Positions 35,530-45,747 of a stretch of DNA of 64,000 nucleotides are shown one piece after another. The first letter of the stretch is position 1. Every line of letters begins with the position of its first letter. The stretch spans positions 74,843,168 through 74,907,167 of the forward strand of contig OX235270.1 of the NCBI GenBank assembly GCA_944472135.2, in the 5' to 3' direction. The DNA is from Trichobilharzia regenti (taxonomy: Eukaryota; Platyhelminthes; Trematoda; Strigeidida; Schistosomatidae). The notes under the pieces were generated by a model, which searched no databases, was not told the DNA's origin, and was given only the letters and a program-made list of their open reading frames with translations. A program made the translations under genes and the position numbers.

Positions 35530-36303
35530 CAGATTAGTTCCAACAGCACAACAAGAAGACGTAGTTTATCTGAAACGTGTAATGTATTTGGACAACACAT
35601 TTCGGACATTCCGATCACACACACGTACATGTCATACACAGTTTTTATAGAAGGCAAGAAGGCATGAATAATTACAATACAGGTCAGATTGTGTACAGGT
35701 CATGGTCACAAATAATGGGTAGGGGGACGTAAAATGTGTGAGTGAGAAAGATAAAAAGAGAAAAACAAGGCAAAGAAGGGGTTGAAAATATTATGAAGTA
35801 AATTGGTCCTTGGTTCTAACTTGGATTACCAAGGCTGGTTTAAGGTGATAACAAACAGCTTTTGGACACATAAGACACACTGATTTCAACAATGGGCCAC
35901 ATACTTAAATTCATTGACGCCTTAGCCATAAAATGACTTAAACCTGTCTTATGTGTTCAAAAGCTATTTGTTATCACCTTAAACCTGCCTTGGTAATCCA
36001 AGTTAGAACCAAGGACCAATTTACTTCATAATATTTTCAACCCCTTCTTTGCCTTGTTTTTCTCTTTTTATCTTTCTCACTCACACATTTTACGTCCCCC
36101 TACCCAGTATTTGTGACCATGACCTGTACACAATCTGACCTGTATTGTAATTATTCATGCCTTCTTGCCTTCTATAAAAACTGTGTATGACATGTACGTG
36201 TGTGTGATCAGAATGTCCGAAATGTGTTGTCCAAATACATTACACGTTTCAGATAAACTACGTCTTCTTATTGTGTTGTCGAAATTCACTAAGGGAACTA
36301 ATT
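35530..36303. repeat. Long near-perfect inverted repeat (hairpin)
   Basis: Left arm 35541-35877 and right arm 35945-36279 are reverse complements over about 335 bp with few mismatches. Beyond a 14-base insertion in the right arm the pairing continues to about 35530 and 36303 (ATTAGTTC / GAACTAAT). The spacer is 67 bp. No coding capacity is recognised in either arm, and I do not recognise the sequence as the end of any element in this window. Confidence 0.9.
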
Positions 36304-36540
36304 GCTTTAATTTTTTGACCGGATTTGTTCATCGGGGTCGAAACAACAAGAAGCTAGCAAAATAGAGAAATATAGCTCTCCATACAATCAGTAATCCATA
36401 AGAACTCATATTTTGGGATCCTTAATTACACTGCAGGATAATGGCGGCTAATATTCCCACAGTTCATCAGATTTAAATTACGCAGGAGGACGAATGCAAA
36501 TATCTTTTTCATTTTCTAAACTCACTTCACATTAATTTGA

Positions 36541-36690
36541 CGGGTGGTGACTAGTACTGTGGTCCAGGATGAGCACTTCGCCCTATTTAAGGATCGTCAC
36601 CTGGATATACCTACATTCCTAAGTAAGTGATGGTGTTGTCACTGATGCTTGAACATAGCACGAGAGCCACTTATTTTGTAATCAATATCA
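36541..36690 (-). repeat. Degenerate SM-alpha-like SINE remnant
   Basis: Minus-strand sequence with the hammerhead flanks ATCCAG...CTGGAC and a damaged core (GTGACGA and GAAG in place of CTGANGA and GAAA). It is followed toward the right by the GTGGCTCTCGTG start of the tRNA-like head, most of which is deleted. Related to the element at 40844. Confidence 0.65.
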
Positions 36691-36699
36691 GTGACTTTT

Positions 36700-37875
36700 C
36701 AAAATTCACCCTTGTTTATTTTCCAGTTGACTGATTGGATGGAAATGTTCATCCTGTTTTCCCATGCTGGCTCCAACAGAGGCCGAAATGAATTAAAAAT
36801 ATTTTTAAAAAAACACTTTAAGGTAACTGGGTAACTATTACGTATGCCACGAAAATCTCACTCTTACTTAAAGTGAAGAAAACTAAGACTGAAAAAGAAA
36901 TCCAAAATCAGTTCGATATTTCCTGTCACCTTCAAATCTGCGAAATTTGAAAGACCTACGGATTTATATTCACAAATGCTTTTTAACTTATTCAGATACA
37001 CGGACATATTAGCAGTCTCAGATTTCAGAGTGAAATTATTGAGGCTTCCTGGGTGATAATATGGTGTGAGTTAGGTAATATTCCATGATATTTATCAAGG
37101 AGAAAAATGTCATGAAATATAAGGCAACCTAAGCTTCAGCTTACCTTCCACGATAATTAGAAAACGGCTTTTGAAAATCTTCAGTAGATCTATTTTTTCT
37201 AATTGACGAGTGTATTGAGTCATACAAGGTGTAACATGTTTCCAACATATCATCTCAATGATGCATTTCAAGTCATATCGGTATAGCTCGCCTAACTATA
37301 CACTGATATGTTACTTAAAGATGTTTTTGAAATCCAATGGTAAATACTGGTCACTTCTTTACTGTCTAAACGCCAGTTGAAAGTTCTCCTCATCTGCATT
37401 ACTTTTTGATTGTTGCTACCTTCGAAATGATTCAACTTAAAGACCTGAATCATTCAACTCCCCAAATTCTGTATGACTGATAATGCTTAGAACTAATACA
37501 ACTGTCTATAAGAACTGTTGTTCTCTATAAGAAATAAACTAATTTGAATTATTCAGTTATGCGTGCTAAATCAATTCGGTTGGACTAATGGTGAGCTTGA
37601 CCATAAACAAACAATAAAACTCTCCGGTATTTAAATCATCTTTAAGTATCTAATGAGCACCAATACTAAATATAAGTGGTTGTCTCCAGCTTCACATAAA
37701 AGAAATTAGTTTAGAATGAGCATTATTTTTGCTGGCTTATTAAACCATTCTGGGTATTGTGCGAATTACCATTTATGATCTTGAGATTGGGGATTTCAAA
37801 AATAACTGATAAAACAAAATACTGCCATTAACACCATAAGTAGAAATTTGAATTCTGACTGAATGATTAACTGGT
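36700..37875. other. Unassigned AT-rich sequence
   Basis: No gene or recognised repeat. Confidence 0.4.
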
Positions 37876-37879
37876 TTCA

Positions 37880-39050
37880 ATATAGAACTTTTCACAGATG
37901 TGCAGCAAGTCGAGTTGCCACACTCCATGTGTCACACAAAGCAAGAGAAGAATTGAAGAGTTTCAGAAGAGAGATAATAAGCACAGGTGCCGGGGAAAAA
38001 GAATAGCAATGTGGAAGAATGATAAAGCTTAATCCGAAGTGACAAGTCACGGACAGTGAATCCATCTGCGCCACTTAGAATGATTTTGAGCTATATCACC
38101 GACTGTCTCAAGCCAGTGGCTCTTACTATCTCGAGGATCTCAAACATGAAGCCTACACCTCCCTACGTGATTGGCTTAAACTAACTGTTATGAGGCCATG
38201 TTTTCGTTTGACCACCACTAGCTAGCTCATTTCCAACTTGATCCATCCTATGTCAGCTAACATTACCCGTCGAGGAAGGTGATCGATAGCCAGGCATACG
38301 TAACACATGTCCTAACCATCTCAATCGATGCAAATTTGCAACCTCGTCTATTGATTTCCTCTCCTCACCTAGCACTCAACCGATGCCTAACCTCAATATT
38401 GCTCATCCTATTTACCACTTCACACGGGAGATAGAACGCAGGCACCTATAATAAAAGACAGTTAACCAGGCTTTTTATGTCTTCCACTCTCAACAGCCAT
38501 GTCTCACTCACAGCCATAACGCAGTATGGAGCGGACTGCTGAGCAGTACACAAGGCCGACCTGATATTACGTCTACTCCAGAGGTGGCGTAAGTTGGCGG
38601 GCATATGTCAAACGAGCCATCTGTATTCGTTCTGAGACTTCGTCAGAGATCAGCGCGCTGGGGCTGATGGGCCTATGCACCTTCCAGAATCAGTGAAGTG
38701 GTCAACGCGCTCAGCCATCAATTCACTCCCCATTTTTAAGTTATGAGTAGTCGCCATAGTCCAGTCTTGTAGCATCATCTTACATTCGGCGGGAGCGAAT
38801 CACATGCCAAACTCTCGAAGACTGCCGCTCCTCAAGGTGTTCAGAAGACTCTGCATTTTGTCTTCACCGTCTTTACCTAGAAGTACTGTATCATCTGCAT
38901 ATTCTAAGTCAACGAAATTACTCCCTGGTAACAGGTGAATCTGAAAGTCGCTGAAGTTAGCAGTTAGGGTTAAATCCATTAGTACATCTATGATGAAATT
39001 TAGATTCTTTTCTCCAAAGTAAGTGTTGTTATATCTCAACCATACTCAGC
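37880..39050 (-). mobile_element. SR3/Perere-3-like LINE fragment with YADD
   Basis: Minus-strand RT and C-terminus. Motif B end to motif C at 39039-38800: NLNFIIDVLMDLTLT, then FVDLEYADDTVLLGKDGEDK. The C-terminus continues leftward in broken frames (AQNHSKWRRWIH near 38075) into a 3' UTR. The RT segment overlaps the part of the RT just past where the LINE at 1-2745 leaves the window. 5' truncated and decayed. Confidence 0.8.
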
Positions 39051-39179
39051 TATAATTTTATCTCACAATTTGCCTCAGGTGATGGTACGAGGTATTTTGG
39101 CCAGGTTGTTCAAATAGATTAGAATGAAGGCATCCAGATTCTAATATTCAAGTATTGGTTTTGAGAGATTTGGTTGATG

Positions 39180-39500
39180 CTCACTAGCGACTGGCCCTAT
39201 TCAGGTAGGTAGTTACCTGGGGTTCCAGCGGAAAGCCGTGACCAGTAGGGTGCAGCAGGTCAGGTGTGAGGACAAATACTTGTCGAAGACATTGACTAGC
39301 GGTTGCGCTATATCGTGAATTGCCAGAGGTTAGAATTCATGGGCCATTGGATCGGGTCCCAGTGGCTTAATGGTATACGAGCTCGCCTTGTAACCAGAAG
39401 GTCCTGGGTTCGAATCCTGGTGGGTGTGTACTGATGAAGAGTTCGAAATTAGGACGAAACAACTGTCCAGTACTCCCATGTTTTCCAATAGTTCTCTAAC
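39180..39500 (+). repeat. SINE-C: tRNA-Thr-like head followed by a hammerhead-like core
   Basis: A tRNA-like segment at about 39354-39424 has a TGG..TTAATGGTATA A-box-like part, an anticodon-loop-like CTTGTAA (TGT, Thr) and the GGTTCGAATCC B box. Right after it are CTGATGA (39431-39437), a 4-bp helix GTTC/GGAC (39441-39444, 39452-39455), GAAA (39456-39459) and GTC (39465-39467): the ordered parts of a hammerhead core. Upstream sequence from about 39250 also matches the inverted fragment at 44535. Confidence 0.6.
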
Positions 39501-39640
39501 CAATGTCAGCTCATGATGAAATCCTGTAATCCATGTTCTAAATTACTCATACTCTTACCCTTAAATCGTTTTCCAATATCAATTATAAAATCTCTATTAC
39601 CTTCATTGTGTTATCCATACTACAATAATACTAAACAGTA

Positions 39641-39650
39641 AAAGGTTCAT
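39641..39650 (+). repeat. Target-site duplication AAAGGTTCAT, left copy
   Basis: Same ten bases at 39878-39887, directly flanking SINE-A. Confidence 0.85.
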
Positions 39651-39877
39651 GCGTCGGTGGCATAGCGGTTAGGACGCTCGCCCATCATGCACATGGTCCG
39701 GGGTTCGATCCCGGCCACCGACGCATGCCTTTACCGCGCTAAGTCAGAAATAATGCTGGTAAAGAGGGAAGGTTGGGCATGAGGCTAGCAACCACATCCT
39801 GTAAAATAAACACTGTCACAGAATATTCAAGCCACTAGCTTGAAGCCCTATATTCTACTGGGGAACGTGAAGGAAAA
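39651..39877 (+). repeat. SINE-A reference copy, complete with target duplication
   Basis: 227 bp. Head 39651-39724 folds like a tRNA: 7-bp acceptor stem GCGTCGG/CCGACGC, A box TGGCATAGCGGTTAGG, T-arm CCGGG-GTTCGAT-CCCGG. The anticodon arm is irregular (an ATG-CAC-AT self-complement), so it is tRNA-derived rather than a working tRNA. Body 39758-39830 matches the SR2-like RTE 5' UTR (GCATGAGGCTAGCAACC, ACAGAA). The end 39834-39872 matches the RTE 3' end (CTTGAAGCCCTAT). A short A-rich tail follows. Such a SINE would be transcribed by Pol III and copied by the RTE enzyme. Confidence 0.88.
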
Positions 39878-39887
39878 AAAGGTTCAT

Positions 39888-40830
39888 CGTGTCATCAAGA
39901 GGAAAGGTTTTTTAAATCATTCCTAAAGAAATTGACCGATAATTTAACCCTCATTCACCATATACACTGACCACTCTGTATTTTATGGTTTTGGACAGAT
40001 ATAGATAAAGGTTCAACAGTCATGAACATTTCACAAGTCAAAATGAGATTCACATATTTTACAAACGCAACAAATTTTCAAAGCCAAATATACAGGACTT
40101 ATAAAAAAATGACATATAACCTTGGAAAACAGTTAAGTGATATGTTATCAGTAATCCCTGTGTTATTCAGGTCAAAGGTTATGTATGATTAATCTAGAAT
40201 AATGATTAAGCCTTATTTGGGACACTGTCATTCTATTTTATGGATCTCAATTTCTCCTGTTTATAAGGTCAATCGTATGAGTCATCCGGGGCAGACACCG
40301 TATTATCTTAGTGTAACAATTCTTCATTTACACCAGTTCATAGGCCGTATTTTTACCATACAGTTTTATTTCCTATCGTTCCAGTCACTCGTATCAATCC
40401 GTAAAAGGAAACTAACACTGTCAGAATCCTTTTAACATACACTACTACTTCATCTTACTGTGTGTTGCAAGAGTAACACGCCTACATCCATGGGTGATTA
40501 GTTTCTCCTCAATACATCATAAAAATTTTAAAATATTAATCTGACTACTAGATATACTTTTCTGATAACCGACATTTTCATCATCACTAGTAAACTTTTA
40601 ACATTTCCATTTTTGTTGACTTCCAGAGTCTACGATCACTGATGAAGTTATTTTCTTCAATAAACCATATGAGACAGAAATCCACTGAAAATCAAGTCAT
40701 TGAGGAGGAAGGTTTTCGTCTTGTGCAATTCCCTTACCTAGTAAACACCAATCACTCCTTAAGAGATCAAGGCCACGAATGCTAGACACTGTAAGATACA
40801 GAAACTGCGCAGGATGTAAACTATTCATTA
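39888..40830. other. Unassigned AT-rich sequence
   Basis: No gene or known repeat found. The ORF at 40202-40435 has no family features. Confidence 0.4.
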
Positions 40831-40843
40831 TAATAAAGGTTTT

Positions 40844-41260
40844 AGTATACAATTGGTGGATGGTGGCTAGCAGTGGAATCCAGGATGCGCATTTCGTCCT
40901 AATTGAGACCCGTCAGCTGGATGTACCTGCATTTCTCAGTGAGTGATGATGATGTTCTCACCGAGGCTCGAACCCAGTGCCCATAGTTTCAAACGCCAAA
41001 GCGTTATCCACTAGACGAGTTGGGCCACGAGAGCCATCATCATCACTCACTGAGAAATGCAGGTGCATCCAGCTGACGAGTCCCAATTAGGAAGAAATGC
41101 TCATCCTGGATTCCACTGCTAGCCACCATCCACCAATTAATTGTATACAAATCAAATCCCCAGACATCGTCGAAGCATCTGCACAAGAAGCCGACATGTC
41201 AACCTGAGACTGAGCACTTCGGTACAATCAATCGACGGGAAAATCAAAAGTTCAATTCAA
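40844..41260. repeat. SM-alpha-like SINE in inverted-dimer form with two hammerhead motifs
   Basis: 417 bp flanked by a 13-bp direct repeat TAATAAAGGTTTT (40831-40843 and 41261-41273). Arms 40845-40954 and 41035-41148 are inverted copies. Between them is a tRNA-like head read on the minus strand (A box about 41026-41000, B box GGGTTCGAGCC about 40965-40975). Right arm, plus strand: stem I ATCCAG (41067-41072) and CTGGAT (41106-41111), core CTGACGA (41073-41079), GAAA (41094-41097), cleavage triplet ATC (41103-41105). Left arm, minus strand: same stem I, core CTGACGG (one base off at A9), GAAA, and a good stem III ATGCGCAT. The right tail continues to 41260. Confidence 0.85.
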
Positions 41261-41273
41261 TAATAAAGGTTTT

Positions 41274-42190
41274 CTTGTATTTCGCAATGAATGAAAAACA
41301 AAACGATATTGTTTTTACTGACGTTTCGTTATTCAATGCTAATAGCCTTATCAAAGTATTATCAAAGGATATAAACTAAACTGAAATAACCATCCGATTT
41401 TCTCTGATTTTTACTGCTGCTTTAAACGATACCACTAACTTAGAAAATTTAATATGGAGTTAGTCCATTTTCACCTCTTTTCACTTTCTGGAACAACGAC
41501 ATGCCTAATACTGAATTCCAGCACCAATGGAATCATTTGCCTATACTTCTGTCTAACAAAGAGCCAGATTAGTCACCCCTTAACTAACTTTCATGTTTTT
41601 TAAGTGTAAAGGATCAAATTTTACAGTTTGAAACAAATTTCTCTTGATGAATAAAGAATTTTTACTCTCATGAAACTTTTATTTTTCTATATAGTCAATA
41701 TGTAGTGAGAGCTGACTGCTAGCCAAAATTGGTAGGCAGCAATTTACGTCAATGTTTCCTTCCCAAATCTTGGTGATGAGAAAAACAAGAACAAAGACTT
41801 CGCGTGGGCGGCCACGATTAGTAGATATATGGTCTGACCATCAAAGAAATGGCCATGAAGAGATGACAGAATAACTTCTAGTGAAAAAACGACCAGTCGG
41901 AAGATGCTGTTTCACTGCTAATAATAACGAATAATAATATACATAAAAACATAAATATCTGTTAATTTCCCCAATAAACGATCTGTTGCCTGGCCCTCGT
42001 CTTCTGTCGTTACAAACATAGAAATCATTTCATCATTTTGATACCGTGTTAACGACTTGCAGCCCAGGCTGTGAGCTTTGTTATCACTATCTCACTAACA
42101 AATTTAACTCTGGAGTCTTTAACAACCATTCTAGGGGGGATCTTTAGCAATCTTCACCAGGAACTACGGTTGATGTTTCTCATTTTTGTC
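41274..42190. other. Unassigned AT-rich sequence
   Basis: No gene or known repeat recognised. Confidence 0.4.
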
Positions 42191-42199
42191 TGAAGGAAA

Positions 42200-42454
42200 T
42201 TGGTGCACTTGAATCTGAAAGTAGTTTACTGTCACACATTTCTTCAAATTGCTGAGATCTTTAGAAGCAGTGTCGACTTAATGTCATGTATCAACAATAA
42301 CAGAGACTGTAAAGTTATTTATCAAGTTTCATCTTACCCCTCTCGTTCTCTACTAGTTCAAATTTTATCTACAGGAGTGTCAATCAGAATTCATCTGAAT
42401 AAATCAAGAGTATATGCTCGAAAGAAATTCGTGCAGCTTCTTTCTTTGCTGTGA
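42200..42454 (+). mobile_element. PLE C-terminal remnant
   Basis: The frame has CKVIYQVSSYPSRSLLVQILSTG followed by ARKKFVQLLSLL. It parallels FRVIYKVNKNLPKAVCFRLL and QKKLVQPLQLP at the end of the GIY-YIG domain in the PLE at 31652. A short relic. Confidence 0.55.
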
Positions 42455-42692
42455 CCCTCTACATAATGTGTGCAAAATCTCGTAAGCAGCTCCTTCGCAT
42501 ACCATTGTGATTATCTACAGAAATTATTATCGATTAGATAAAAAAACAAGACAAATTGAGCATAGAAATATATTTCTTTAAAATCAGTTCCTCACCAACG
42601 GCTCTAAACTAATAAATAGTTTCACATTAAAACAGATTTGTTAGTTTTGAGTTGTAGGAGGGGCAAAAGAATTACTGAACTCAAGATCTACT

Positions 42693-42860
42693 CATTTTTT
42701 TATTTCTTTACGTTCCCAGTGGGACATCGGGCTTCAAGCTATAGGCTTTACCAGCCTTATCACTAGATTGGTGAGGTGAAGGAGTTCGTTGGTGGCCGGG
42801 GATCGAACCCCGGACCATGTGCATGGTTGGCGAGCGTCCTAACCGCTGTGCCACTGACGC
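42693..42860 (-). repeat. SINE-A copy with internal deletion
   Basis: Minus-strand copy. RTE-like 3' end at about 42706-42750, then directly the segment before the head. The RTE 5'UTR-like block is missing. tRNA-like head about 42786-42860 with intact GGTTCGATCCC. Confidence 0.85.
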
Positions 42861-43295
42861 ATATGTAACACGCTTTTACATAAACATTCATTCGAAAATT
42901 ATTAGTGAATACGAAGAACAGATGTGAAAGATTAACGTGAAAATATCAAGACACATAATCTTCATCTAAGCATTATTGAAAAGAACATTAGGTAGTTGAG
43001 TGATGAGGCTTTTTTCAGTGAATCCACTCACTTCAGTTGTACACTCGCAGGATAGTAAAAAAGTAAAACGAATTGCCATCATGATAGATGCTAGTATTAA
43101 TTAATACATAAGAGAAGTTTAACAGGGTTGGTGGATTTGTGTAAGGTAATCAATATTTTAACTCGTGTGTTGTAATCTGGATGCACACAGAGACGGTGGA
43201 AAACGTGATATTACGCAAGATATAGAAGGAAAAGAGGAGTTAAGAGTTAAACAGTAAAAATTTAGTTGAAACCAACAGGGTAATTACCGTGATAG
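42861..43295. other. Unassigned sequence
   Basis: Nothing recognised. Confidence 0.35.
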
Positions 43296-43299
43296 TAAA

Positions 43300-43830
43300 A
43301 CTGGATTAAGGAACCCTCTTTTCTGTCTAAAATTTTGGTTTTTCCACCTAGATAGCAACAGCTTCAGTAGTGCTAAAAAGGTGTATGGTTTTTGACAGGT
43401 TGCTCTTAACTTTGTATATTACTTTGAAGGAGGATTTTTTGAGAGTGGATGGCCAGTGTCGACAAGGTATTCGACTGTTGTACTTCTAATGTGGCAGATG
43501 CCAATTTTCTGTAATCATGTAGGATAATTTTCCTGAACCCTTTGAGACGCCATGAGCATTCAGTGAGCAGTATCCGTGACCTCAATGGATCAGATATACT
43601 TATATTTGCACACAGAAGTGATCAGATGCGAGATCTTGACTTTCAGGCTTTTTCAGAGCAGTGGAAGACTGAAGAGCACTACTTTTAGCGTTTCGATAAA
43701 GAAAGAAAGACGAAATTTGCAGTACAAAATGATATCGTTCTATTTCACAGGTTCTCATCAGCTGCAGACTACCTGAAATTACAATGGTTATATAGATGAT
43801 AATAACATACTTTAATGTTTGAGTGGTAGT
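43300..43830 (-). mobile_element. Heavily decayed PLE connector and GIY-YIG remnant
   Basis: On the minus strand, in shifting frames: a connector-like stretch at 43830-43600, then VDTGHPLSKNPPSK near 43460-43420 (equivalent to LIESGHQANPQNNFSV in the copy at 58227) and a 'TEAVAI'-like trace near 43350. Identification rests on order and spacing of weak matches. Confidence 0.45.
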
Positions 43831-44136
43831 AGAGAAGAAATGAAATTGACGCATCCAAAATCAAAGCATTGCAATTTTTTGTTGAAGTTTTCATCATCAA
43901 TTTATACGCTTTTAAAGTTGAAAAGAGGGGGAAGGGTAAGACAGAAAACAGAAAAAACTGATTAACAGAACAGTGTTAGCTTGCAGGTTCATATAGCAAA
44001 GGCAGTTACAGTTTATGAGATTAAGATTTGTTCAGTGAGTTGAGATCACTGAATTAGATGACTAATCAATGTAATCAAAATCAAAATTCAGTTACCAATG
44101 GAGTGAGAGGTCAATCACACTATCTATCTGTATACA

Positions 44137-44528
44137 TCAGTCTGGTTTAAATCGTTTGATTGCGATCGCCTCGGAAAATCGCAGTAAATTTGCTGTCCTT
44201 TGTCTATTTAATATTTTGAGGGGCTTCGAAATCTCTATGAGATATCCGGTATCAACAATATGTCTGGTAATTGCACTATGAGAATATTTGCTTCCTTTCA
44301 GGCACAGGTTTCTTGGAATATGTTCAGAAAACCGGATAGAAGCCCTTCTTTCTGTCCTTCCAATGTGCTTTCTCCCGCAAGTGCACGTAAATTCATAAAC
44401 GCAGTTGGAGGTGACATCAGCAGGGTATTTATCCAGTTTTGAGTGGGTTATAGAAAGAGTGGTGCTGCACACTGTTATGAGTTTTGCTGCCGGGAAGCTT
44501 CTATTTATTGCACCTTTCAGTCTTTTGT
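44137..44528 (-). mobile_element. PLE GIY-YIG domain, third variant
   Basis: Open frame of 111 codons from 44472, plus an upstream KRLKGAINRSFPAAKLITV segment to about 44528. It reads DKYPADVTSNCVYEFTCTCG, then RKHIGRTERRASIRFSEHIP (GIY-YIG core with the R and E), and HSAITRHIVDTGY, the usual His-rich continuation. The wording differs from the PLE copies at 31652 and 58227, so it is a separate subfamily. 5' truncated, with the truncation point abutting SINE-C sequence at 44535. Confidence 0.8.
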
Positions 44529-44534
44529 CAATAA

Positions 44535-44660
44535 ACCCGAGACCTACATGTTACAAGGCGAGCTCATATACCATTCATCTATTGGGACTCGATTCAATGG
44601 CCCTTGAATTTTAACTTCTACCAATTCGTGATTTAGCGTCACCACTTGTTTGGCGCACTA
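44535..44660 (-). repeat. SINE-C fragment
   Basis: Minus-strand match to 39300-39410 including GAGCTCGCCTTGTAAC. It ends in the tRNA-like head where PLE sequence begins. Confidence 0.65.
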
Positions 44661-44949
44661 TCAATGTATCGTTATAAAAAATGTGTATTAGTGTATAGGC
44701 ATTGGTGAAGGATTAATAGAAAAAGAACGGGTTTCCCTGCCCAACTTATTCCTTGTTTTCCAAATTTTTAAAACGATATTTTTAAGTTACTATGAAATAT
44801 TATAATCATGTTTGCTATGTACATGTATGTAAATATAAACTTTTCGTTCACACTAACAAACTTAATATTCACTTCACTATTATAATTTCCAGCTGATCAT
44901 CTACTAGGTCATCAATAAATTATTATTATTATTATAATTGCCTTTGGAA

Positions 44950-45350
44950 CCTCGCCTAGATTACTTACTAGCTCGCTATTTTTCTAGCTGGTCCCAAGCC
45001 CGGATAAAGAGGGAGGGTTGGGGCGTGGTGCTAGCAACTCCACCCCCAAAACTTAACCAAATCGCCACAGAAACTTCGACGCACAAATACATTAAAAATT
45101 CTAAAAATATAAACAATAACCTTATTTTTCGCTGGAATCGGGGAAGTGAAATGACGCAGGCTGGCGAAAGCCTTCGAGAAGCCAGTCAGCCGATGTGCCT
45201 TCTTTCGATGAAAGCAAAAATAAGGATGGGGACGTGGAATGTTCGTACAATGTACGAAACTGGAAAGGCTGCCCAGTTAGCCGCAGAAATTAGGAGATAT
45301 AGAATAGAAGTGTTGGGAATCTGCGAGAGCAGATAGAACGGATGTGGAAG
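44950..45350 (+). mobile_element. SR2-like RTE copy B, 5' part (left of the Gypsy insertion)
   Basis: 5' UTR with CTAGC.GGTCCCAAGCCC near 44983 and the GTGCTAGCAACTCCACCC block near 45028, as in the copy ending at 60575. ATG 45210 opens MKAKIRMGTWNVRTMYETGK. The ORF meets TAG at 45334-45336, where other copies have the Trp of ESRWNG. Interrupted at 45351. Confidence 0.85.
45346..45350 (+). repeat. Target-site duplication GGAAG, left copy
   Basis: Repeated at 50245-50249. Removing 45351-50249 restores the RTE sequence GATGTGGAAGGTGCC. Confidence 0.85.
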
Positions 45351-45699
45351 TGTTATGTACTGGTCGAGAATTTAATAGTCCTGACGCAAGAAAGACGGAA
45401 ATCAGAAGACCACTAGGTTTGCGATGATACTTCTATTTCCCAAACACAAGGAGAATCAATGTCACACAAGGGTGTGAGAGTAAAAATATATATGAATATC
45501 CGAAAAAGTGTGTGAGCGAATATTCAAAATGAACAAATCAATAGACAGTCTTAACATGATTGGCTAATTATAATGGAATATCGATCCATATATACCTAGC
45601 AAAATATAACAGACTGTCAAACAAATACACATTTATATGGATACATGTCACCAAGAACAGACTGTCAAACAAACACACATATTATATGGATATATATCA
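45351..45699 (-). repeat. 3' LTR of the Gypsy element
   Basis: In element orientation it starts TGATATATATCC and ends CAGTACATAACA (TG..CA). It differs from the 5' LTR by a few substitutions plus an extra partly duplicated segment near 45610-45660 carrying a second GACTGTCAAACAAA block. Confidence 0.9.
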
Positions 45700-45712
45700 C
45701 CTCCCCTTTTGA
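45700..45712 (-). promoter_or_regulatory. Polypurine tract
   Basis: In element orientation CAAAAGGGGAGG directly precedes the 3' LTR. It would prime plus-strand DNA synthesis. Confidence 0.75.
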
Positions 45713-45747
45713 GAAGATTGATGATTAATAGCGTGCTTTCTTGGGGT

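Noticed and set aside
39651..39724. A functional tRNA gene on the plus strand (7-bp acceptor stem, good T-arm and B box)
   Set aside because: The anticodon arm is irregular and the same module recurs as the head of at least six SINE copies with target duplications, so it is SINE sequence.
40960..41041. tRNA gene on the minus strand
   Set aside because: It lies inside the 13-bp target duplication of the SM-alpha-like element and matches the remnant at 36541; it is the SINE head.
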